Notes under the pieces: generated by a model
Seen by the model: the letters and a program-made list of their open reading frames with translations, nothing else
Told to the model about the DNA's origin: nothing
Database searches by the model: none
Assembly: GCA_032027085.1 (NCBI GenBank)
Contig: JAVSMS010000001.1
Coordinates: forward strand, 1 to 64,000
Source of the DNA: Pseudorhodoplanes sp.
GTDB lineage: Bacteria; Pseudomonadota; Alphaproteobacteria; Rhizobiales; Xanthobacteraceae
DNA: 64,000 nt
Direction: 5' to 3'
Shown here: positions 55,831 to 61,781 of the stretch, piece by piece
Layout of the letters: each line of letters starts with the position of its first letter
Position numbering within the stretch: position 1 is the first letter of the stretch
Translations under genes and position numbers: made by a program

Positions 55831-55899
55831 GAGAATCCTCGACTGGTCCCTGAGCCCGTTATCGCATGAGGATTGTGGCGGAAGAAGTGGCGGACTTTT

Positions 55900-56032
55900 C
55901 CCTCCCCCCTTGTGGGGAGGGTGGCGAGCGAAGCGAGCCGGGTGGGGGTCATGCGGTGAATCCCGGAAGAACCCCCACCCCGCTCGCCTTCGCTGACGCT
56001 CGGCGAGCGACCCTCCCCACAAGGGGGAGGGT
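55900..56032. repeat. Large imperfect inverted repeat (CCCTCCCC...GGGGAGGG)
   Basis: The left arm (about 55900-55930, CCCTTGTGGGGAGGGTGGC and GAGCG) and right arm (about 56003-56032, CGACCCTCCCCACAAGGGGG) are near-complementary; the interior contains a second pair GGGTGGGGGT / ACCCCCACCC. Typical of dispersed palindromes in this bacterial group. It may also serve as terminator/upstream insulation for mltB. Confidence 0.8.
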
Positions 56033-56079
56033 AAAGACGCGCGGCAGCGCCCGGATTGTGCGAGGCGCCGGGTTCGCCT

Positions 56080-56517
56080 TCCGTCCAAAGTCCGTTGCCC
56101 CTGTCGTTCGTGTCGCATATCGGGCAGGCCCGATATGCGAGGGCGCGCGGAACGCCGGGCTCTCAGCCTGCCCGCGGCCTCGTGCAGCAAGCCGTTGTTG
56201 GCCACACGAGATTTTTTAGTCACCACGGAAAGCCGTGAACGTCGGCGTTCCGCGCGCGGTGTGTGAGGCTTGCTCCGCGACAACCCCGGAGGACAGACAC
56301 CGTGGACCGGCATGGCCGGGCGGCTGGTCTTGGTATCCTCCGCTGGTGACCCACGGCCGGTGGGCCGGATCATCGCGGCTTGGGCCTCCGCGACGGTCGT
56401 GCGTCTCACGCCCTTTCGCGGCCACCGCACCCTGCCCCGCATCTCATGACGCTGATCAGACGCCCCTTGCGTGGGGCAGGATGGCAGGAGGATAGTCCTA
56501 GCTAGGAATAGAGTCAA
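56080..56517 (-). ncRNA. Candidate structured RNA / dispersed repeat, copy B
   Basis: Minus-strand promoter TTGACT (56512-56517), 17-bp spacer, TATCCT (56489-56494). The block GGCAGGGTGCGG (56425-56436) is 76 nt from the -35, as in copy A (72 nt). Strong pairing further on: a 13-bp inverted repeat at 56113-56140 with almost no loop, and a 15-bp pair 56143-56157 with 56243-56257. No good coding frame. Confidence 0.45.
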
Positions 56518-56529
56518 CCCCCCTTTCCG

Positions 56530-56615
56530 CGTCATCGCCGGGCTTGGCCCGACGATCCCCGCAAGACCGGCATTGCGTCCCCAAGCGGGATGCGCGGGTC
56601 AAGCCCGCGCATGAC
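56530..56615. repeat. Dispersed palindrome (GCCGGGCTTGGCCCG type)
   Basis: CATCGCCGGGCTTGGCCCGA near 56534 and CGCGGGTCAAGCCCGCGCAT near 56595 are two self-complementary units. A relative, ATGGCCGGGCTTGTCCCGGC, stands near 58015. Such units are very common between genes in this group. Confidence 0.7.
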
Positions 56616-56676
56616 GATCACCGGCTTTGCTGCGGCCGTAATTGCGCCCTCCCCGCGCCCGCCCCACATATCGCCG

Positions 56677-57354
56677 ATGTGCGGACGCATCACCCAGAAG
56701 CGAGGCGAATTGCCCGGCTTTGTCACCGTGCTCGGCGACGACCGCGACAACCGCATCAAGAACGCGGAGGCGCCGCCGCGCTATAACGGCGCGCCCAGCC
56801 AGGATTTCTGGATTCTCCGCCGCCATCCGAAGACGGGCGCGCACCAGCGCGACCGCATGGTCTGGGGCTTTCGCGAGCCCTGGATGGCGGAGCGCAACAT
56901 GAAGCCGCAGATCAATGCGCGCGGCGAGGACATTGCCGGCAAGCGCATGTTCGCCAATGCCTATGCCAGGCGGCGCTGCCTCGTGCCGGTGGACAATTTC
57001 TTCGAATGGCGCTCGTCAGGCCCGCCGCCGAAAGTGCCCTATGCCGTCGCGATGGCGGACGGACAGCCCTTCGCGCTCGCCGGCATCTGGACCGCGCATC
57101 AGGACGCGGCCAGCGGCCTCTGGACGCGCAGCTTCGCCGTCGTCACCACGGCGGCGAACGAGATGATCGCGGACATCCACGACCGCATGCCGGTGATCAT
57201 TGCGCGCAGCGACTATGACCGCTGGCTCGGCCCCGAGCCCGACCCGCACGACCTCATCCGGCCCTACCCGTGCGAGCTGATGGCGATGTGGCGCATCTCG
57301 CCGCGCGTGAATTCGCCGAAGAATGACGATGCGGGGATTTTGCAGGGGGTGTGA
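56677..57354 (+). CDS. SOS response-associated peptidase (HMCES/YedK)
   Basis: 225 residues from the ATG at 56677, chosen because the family needs Met-Cys at the N-terminus (MCGRITQ): Cys2 becomes the DNA-linked nucleophile after Met removal. Other active-site parts: PPRYNGAPSQ, PQINARGED, the Glu in NFFEWR and the His in IADIHDRMPVII. Protects abasic sites in single-stranded DNA by covalent linkage. Confidence 0.95.
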   Translation: MCGRITQKRGELPGFVTVLGDDRDNRIKNAEAPPRYNGAPSQDFWILRRHPKTGAHQRDRMVWGFREPWMAERNMKPQINARGEDIAGKRMFANAYARRRCLVPVDNFFEWRSSGPPPKVPYAVAMADGQPFALAGIWTAHQDAASGLWTRSFAVVTTAANEMIADIHDRMPVIIARSDYDRWLGPEPDPHDLIRPYPCELMAMWRISPRVNSPKNDDAGILQGV

Positions 57355-57497
57355 TCCCTTAAGTCCTGTTGAAGAGCCCGGTTTGCGCGCGATGCGCATG
57401 TGCATCGCTATCCAGCCAAAAGCGGACTTGTTATGCTTGATCGGCCCCAAGGCGGATGGGAACACGCAAGCGACCGACGGGGCACGGGGGGACACTC

Positions 57498-57905
57498 ATG
57501 ATCTACATCGCGGTGGTGACCGTAATCGGCATGCTGCTTCTTCTCGCAAGCGGCGCCATTTCGCAGGGAAGCGTCGGCGGGTCGCTGACGATCGGGTTTG
57601 CCCTGATCCTCGCCGCGCTGGCTGTCGGCATCCACGAAGCCTGGACGATGAAGCGCGGCGCGCTCGGCTGGATCGTGAACATCGTTGTCACGTTCCTCAG
57701 TGTCCTGCTGGTCGCTCCCACCGGCGGCGGGGTTCTGGCCCTGCTCCTCAGCCCCTTTGCGTCGGGGACGTCGCTGGCGGCTTCGGGCGGCGGCGTGATG
57801 TCGCTCGCGCTCATCGGCATGACGGGCATCGTGCTGGCGAGCGCATGGGGCGCGCTGTGGGTCGTGAACCGGTGGCGGGACCAGCCGGCAGCAGGCGCTG
57901 GTTAG
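57498..57905 (+). CDS. Small multi-pass membrane protein, unknown
   Basis: 135 residues from the ATG at 57498 (GGGGGG upstream). Four hydrophobic helices (about 3-22, 33-50, 55-85, 100-122) separated by glycine-rich turns. No signature recognised. Confidence 0.65.
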   Translation: MIYIAVVTVIGMLLLLASGAISQGSVGGSLTIGFALILAALAVGIHEAWTMKRGALGWIVNIVVTFLSVLLVAPTGGGVLALLLSPFASGTSLAASGGGVMSLALIGMTGIVLASAWGALWVVNRWRDQPAAGAG

Positions 57906-57908
57906 CGC

Positions 57909-58055
57909 CGTAGCCCGGATGAAGTAGTAGCCCGGATGGAGCGACGCGAATCCGGGGCTGATATCGCGTATTGAACGTGGACCGGGCTACGCTTGCGTGG
58001 CTTTCGCATTGTCATGGCCGGGCTTGTCCCGGCGCCATCCACATCCTTCAAGCGC
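57909..58055. repeat. Dispersed TAGCCCGGATG and palindromic repeats
   Basis: TAGCCCGGATGAAG and TAGCCCGGATGGAGCGACGC stand in tandem near 57909 and 57926, followed by a self-complementary GGCCGGGCTTGTCCCGGCGC near 58017. All typical intergenic repeats; no gene between 57906 and 58169. Confidence 0.65.
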
Positions 58056-58169
58056 TAATCGCAAAGCAAAAAACAAGCGGAAGTTGAAGATGCATCCGTT
58101 GTGAATGCGGGGTTGTCCGCGCGCCCTCAATGTGGAAGCATATGCTACCATTTGGTGCTGGGGGTTGTC

Positions 58170-58577
58170 ATGCGTACTAAACTGGTTTCGATCGCTGCGA
58201 TAGCAGCGATCGCAGGGGGCTGTGCAAAGAGCGCTGACCAAGTCGGGGCCACCTACGTTTCTCCAATTCTTTATGAGAACTACACCTGTCCGCAACTCGC
58301 CGAGGAAGCTCAGCGCGTGAGTGTGCGGGTGTCGGAGATGACGGGCGTCCAAAATCAGAAGGCGACAAACGATGCCGTCGCAATGACCGTGGGACTTGTC
58401 ATTGTCTGGCCCGCGCTCTTCTTACTGAAGGGTAACGATGAGACTACAGCAGAGCTGGCCCGCCTGAAGGGGCAGATGGATGCGATCGAACAGGCTTCGA
58501 TCAAGAAGCGGTGCGGCATCCAGTTCCACCGCGCACCGCCGCCGCAAGCGCCCGCACCAGCGCCAACGACTACGTAG
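58170..58577 (+). CDS. Putative lipoprotein
   Basis: 135 residues from the ATG at 58170. Lipoprotein signal peptide with lipobox AIAGGC (Cys18). Conserved-looking YTCPQLAEEAQRVSVRVSEM; a later hydrophobic stretch (AMTVGLVIVWPALFLL) like the glycine-zipper helix of small phage-related lipoproteins; then a LARLKGQMDAIEQASIKKRC helix and Pro-rich tail. Probably cell-envelope; function unknown. Confidence 0.78.
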   Translation: MRTKLVSIAAIAAIAGGCAKSADQVGATYVSPILYENYTCPQLAEEAQRVSVRVSEMTGVQNQKATNDAVAMTVGLVIVWPALFLLKGNDETTAELARLKGQMDAIEQASIKKRCGIQFHRAPPPQAPAPAPTTT

Positions 58578-58658
58578 TTCACTCCGGTAAAACTGCCAGA
58601 AGGCGGAGCGCCCTCACCGCGGATTTATCCAGGAGACTTGGCTAGCTAAATTCAGCGC

Positions 58659-59558
58659 ATGGGGTACGGGGTTTTCATTCACCGTTCGGATTCGATCTAC
58701 GACGACAGTCCTGCCGAACGCTATCAGTTTCCCGGTCAATATCTCGGCCGCGTACAATCCTGCGTGGGCGATTGGATCATTTATTATGAGCCTCGCAAGG
58801 TCGCAGAGACCCGAGGCTATTTTGCCATCGCAAAAGTGGAGCGGATTGTTTCCGATCCAACGACGCCCGGCATGTACCTCGCCCTGATCGAGCCGGGGAG
58901 CTATCTCGATTTCGTCAACCCCGTTCCATTCAGCGACGCCTCTGGCGTGATCGAAAAGGGCGTGCTGAACGAGCAGGGCAAAATATCCGGACGTGCACAA
59001 TCGGCCGTCAGACCGCTCTCGGCGGCAGATTTCCAGCGTATTGTCACGCTGGGCCTGAACGAAAGCGAACCGCTACTCCCGCGCACCGGCGAAGAAATGG
59101 CAACATCAGGATTTCACGACGAGCAAGCCCCGTTCGAGTTCGAGCAGAGTCGTGAGCGAGCGAGTTTTTCTGTATCAAGAATCGTGCGCGACCGCGTTTT
59201 TCGCCGCAACGTGTTGCGCGCCTATTCGGAGCGCTGCGCCATCAGCGGCCTCCGGCTGATCAACGGCAGAGGTCGCGCCGAAGTGGCCGCGGCCCACATC
59301 CGGCCGGTCGAAGCGAACGGGCCGGACATTGTAAATAACGGCATCGCACTTTCGGGCACGGTGCATTGGATGTTCGACCGGGGACTGCTCAGCCTGGCCG
59401 ACGACCTGCGGATTCTGGTCTCACGGCAGGCCAACGATCCCGAGGGCATTCGCGCCCTGATCAACAACACCGGCTACGCGCTTCCCACGCGGCATCCCAT
59501 CGAACGTCCGCATCCGCGTTTCCTGCAATGGCATCGCGAGAATTGCTTTAAACAATAG
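58659..59558 (+). CDS. HNH endonuclease, restriction-like
   Basis: 299 residues. The N-terminal half (1-150) reads IHRSDSIYDD, YQFPGQYL and DWIIYYEPRK, typical of the N-domain of HNH restriction-like proteins. The C-terminal HNH domain is YSERCAISGL, EVAAAHIRPV, NNGIALSGTVHWMFDRGLLS (H-N-H present). A DNA nuclease, perhaps of a modification-dependent or defence type. Neighbours: DUF5131 and TcmP on the opposite strand. Confidence 0.88.
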   Translation: MGYGVFIHRSDSIYDDSPAERYQFPGQYLGRVQSCVGDWIIYYEPRKVAETRGYFAIAKVERIVSDPTTPGMYLALIEPGSYLDFVNPVPFSDASGVIEKGVLNEQGKISGRAQSAVRPLSAADFQRIVTLGLNESEPLLPRTGEEMATSGFHDEQAPFEFEQSRERASFSVSRIVRDRVFRRNVLRAYSERCAISGLRLINGRGRAEVAAAHIRPVEANGPDIVNNGIALSGTVHWMFDRGLLSLADDLRILVSRQANDPEGIRALINNTGYALPTRHPIERPHPRFLQWHRENCFKQ

Positions 59559-59596
59559 ATACTACCTAGCCCGGTGGGGGTTACAGCGCTACGCAC

Positions 59597-60355
59597 CTAA
59601 AGCGCGGCCGGGTTATCGGGATAATCGTCCCACGTGCGGCCACCCAATTGGCGGCCGGTCTTTTTCTTCCGCTTGCCGCCCCACTGCTTGAAAAAGAACT
59701 TCACATTCTGCCTTTGACAGTCATCCCGCAGTTGCTCCGCCCACCATTGTTCCATTGGCCGCGCCCGAGGGCCGCTCTCGCCGCCTACAATTACCCAATG
59801 AATGCCTGAGAGATCGGGCGCAACGATCGGTCCGAGCAAGGGCTCGAACGATATGAAGCGGATTGCCGCCCGCACATGCCGCAACATATCGATGCGATGA
59901 AGATAGTCGCGGTTCTCAACTGAGGTGCCGAGCCAGACATTCGGCAAAACTGAAAATGCCGAGTTCGACAGCACCTCCAGCATCCGCTCTGGCCGCTTGG
60001 TCAAGATCTGGAAAGTGTGTTGCCGTGCCTCCGCCATCACGTTCCAAATTCGGCGGATCATTTCCTCATCGACACCATCCTGGAACAAATCGGACATCGA
60101 GTTGACGAAAATGCGCTGCGGCTTTTTCCATCTGAGCGGCGCGTCGATTGCGCTATCGTCAACATTGATCCGCCCAGTCCAGACATGGCGCTTGCCCGAC
60201 TTGCGCGTCGTGCCAACATATTTCGCCATGCCCATTGCTTGCAAGCGCGCTGCCATCCGCATCGCGTAGCAGTTGGTGCATCCGGGCGAGAGCACCTTGC
60301 ATCCGCCAATCGGATTCCAGGTCGCCTCGGTCCATTCGATGTCGGATGCAGCCAT
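59597..60355 (-). CDS. DUF5131 three-Cys-motif protein (phage Gp37/Gp68 family)
   Basis: 252 residues. N-terminal WTEATWNPIGGC, then PGCTNCYA: Cys19, Cys26 and Cys29 as a radical-SAM-like cluster site (CX6CX2C). Later KRPERML, FISFEPLLGPI and WVIVGGESGPRARPM are family hallmarks. The fold resembles a radical SAM barrel. Pairs with TcmP, 22 bp upstream in the same direction, as known for this family. Confidence 0.92.
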   Translation of the reverse strand: MAASDIEWTEATWNPIGGCKVLSPGCTNCYAMRMAARLQAMGMAKYVGTTRKSGKRHVWTGRINVDDSAIDAPLRWKKPQRIFVNSMSDLFQDGVDEEMIRRIWNVMAEARQHTFQILTKRPERMLEVLSNSAFSVLPNVWLGTSVENRDYLHRIDMLRHVRAAIRFISFEPLLGPIVAPDLSGIHWVIVGGESGPRARPMEQWWAEQLRDDCQRQNVKFFFKQWGGKRKKKTGRQLGGRTWDDYPDNPAAL

Positions 60356-60377
60356 ACTGGTTCTCCTTGCCTATTTG

Positions 60378-61193
60378 TTACAAAAGCTGACCTTGGCCCG
60401 ATACGTTCCGTATCTTGTCCCAAAGACTCTTTGCAAAATCGCTGCGGCTCACAAATACAAGCCAATAGAGACGTTGATTTTTCGTTGTGCCGGAAACTAG
60501 TTCGGCGTGCCGCGCCGGTGGCAAACCGAGCGCGGTCATTTTTGAAATCCAGTATTCAATGTAAGCAGCACGTATTGCCCTTTGTGACTGCTTGAGGTCC
60601 ACGGCAGTCCGCCAGCCCGGCGCAAAGCGATCCAACGGACCGTTCATAGACATTGAATAGGCATCAAGATTGCGCTGCAAGTCCTGAGCACTAAGGTGGA
60701 TTAGCAGGTCGATGCGCTTCAGGCCGCTGAACGCTTCAATGACGGAAAACGGCAAGTCGTCCAGATTGTATGGATCGAGAAAAACAAAGTGCAGCCCGTA
60801 CCTGTTGAGCTGCGAGACGATCCGCGTGGCGGTAACCTCCGCAGGACCGGTTGCCGCGAGGGCATGGCCTCCTGCATGTGCAATACGTCTCACGCAGGCA
60901 TCGCATTTTTCCTGATCAGCATCAGCAATATAGAATTGTGAGAATGGTACGCCGCCTTCGCGCCCACATTTGAACGCAACGAGTGGGCTGCCGTCGATGA
61001 TTTCACCGCTTTCGCGCACGACGGCACGGCCCGTGCCACAGTAAAGGTCGATATAAGTCGCGCCCCCACTGCCCTGAACAAACTTCCGGCGTGCGGCGCG
61101 TGAGATGTCGATGTACTTGCGAAGTCGATCATGCTTGTCCTTCGCCCAAGCCCCGACCTCATCAATTGGCAAACCATCGTCCTTCAACATCAC
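60378..61193 (-). CDS. tcmP: Three-Cys-motif partner protein TcmP
   Basis: 271 residues. Methyltransferase-like AdoMet-binding motif YIDLYCGTGRAV at about 48, then SPLVAFKC, HFVFLDPYNLDDLPF and LLIHLSAQDLQRN as in TcmP. The start is one of two adjacent ATGs (61193 or 61190). By family knowledge TcmP always accompanies a three-Cys-motif protein, found here directly downstream. The biochemical role is not established. Confidence 0.9.
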   Translation of the reverse strand: MMLKDDGLPIDEVGAWAKDKHDRLRKYIDISRAARRKFVQGSGGATYIDLYCGTGRAVVRESGEIIDGSPLVAFKCGREGGVPFSQFYIADADQEKCDACVRRIAHAGGHALAATGPAEVTATRIVSQLNRYGLHFVFLDPYNLDDLPFSVIEAFSGLKRIDLLIHLSAQDLQRNLDAYSMSMNGPLDRFAPGWRTAVDLKQSQRAIRAAYIEYWISKMTALGLPPARHAELVSGTTKNQRLYWLVFVSRSDFAKSLWDKIRNVSGQGQLL

Positions 61194-61342
61194 ACGCCTC
61201 GGCTGAAGAAGTGTTCTTGTTTTGTTCTACCACACGATAAAGTTGAAGGCCACCATAATACAAGAGGCCGCGCCTCCAAGGACGAGTGCGGCCTCCTTGA
61301 TTCGCGATGGCGCGTTCCGCGCCTCCCAATCATGAGGCTCCC

Positions 61343-61602
61343 TCACTCCTCCTTGTACCCATACGCCTGCGCATTGCCGGTCGCGCCGTAATACTTGAAC
61401 GGCAGGAACTTGCCGGCATGCCGAGCCTGACGAGGTCGCCCTTGGGGTCCGCCTGGCGGTCGATGGTCATGTCGAAGTCGCTTCGCCGACATGATGCCGT
61501 CGCCGACTTCCTCCTCGATCAGGAGCTTCATCGCCAGGCCGTTCACCAGCACCAGCTCGTAAAAGCGGTAGATGAGCGGGTCGGTACCGGCACCGCGCCG
61601 GG
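61343..61602 (-). pseudogene. cynS: Cyanase (CynS) C-terminal relic
   Basis: From about 61600 the frame reads VNGLAMKLLIEEEVGDGIMS, the catalytic region of cyanase. A frameshift then hides the family DFDMTIDRQADPKGD segment, and a second shift restores GKFLPFKYYGATGNAQAYGY at the true C-terminus. The N-terminal two-thirds are missing. The upstream break is at the palindromic repeat at 61645. Confidence 0.85.
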
Positions 61603-61644
61603 GTGAGGTCTCTCCGCCTCATGGTGAGGAGCGCCGCGCGTTAT

Positions 61645-61740
61645 CGCAAGCAGTCGTCCCCGCGAACGCGGGGACCCATAGCCACATTGCTGGCGAGGTG
61701 TTTATGGGTTCCCGCCTTCGCGGGAACGACTCGGAGATAG
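61645..61740. repeat. Dispersed repeat with CCCCGCGAACGCGGGG palindrome
   Basis: GTCCCCGCGAACGCGGGGAC (about 61658) and, 50 bp on, GTTCCCGCCTTCGCGGGAAC (about 61708) are both self-complementary. This paired unit is a common intergenic repeat in the group and could act as a terminator for the nitrite reductase gene. Confidence 0.8.
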
Positions 61741-61781
61741 GTTCGCACGGACGATATTGCCCCGCTTCGTCAAGCCGCGCG

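Noticed and set aside
54928-55869. 313-codon plus-strand frame over mltB
   Set aside because: Antisense of a full MltB-type transglycosylase with signal peptide and catalytic Glu.
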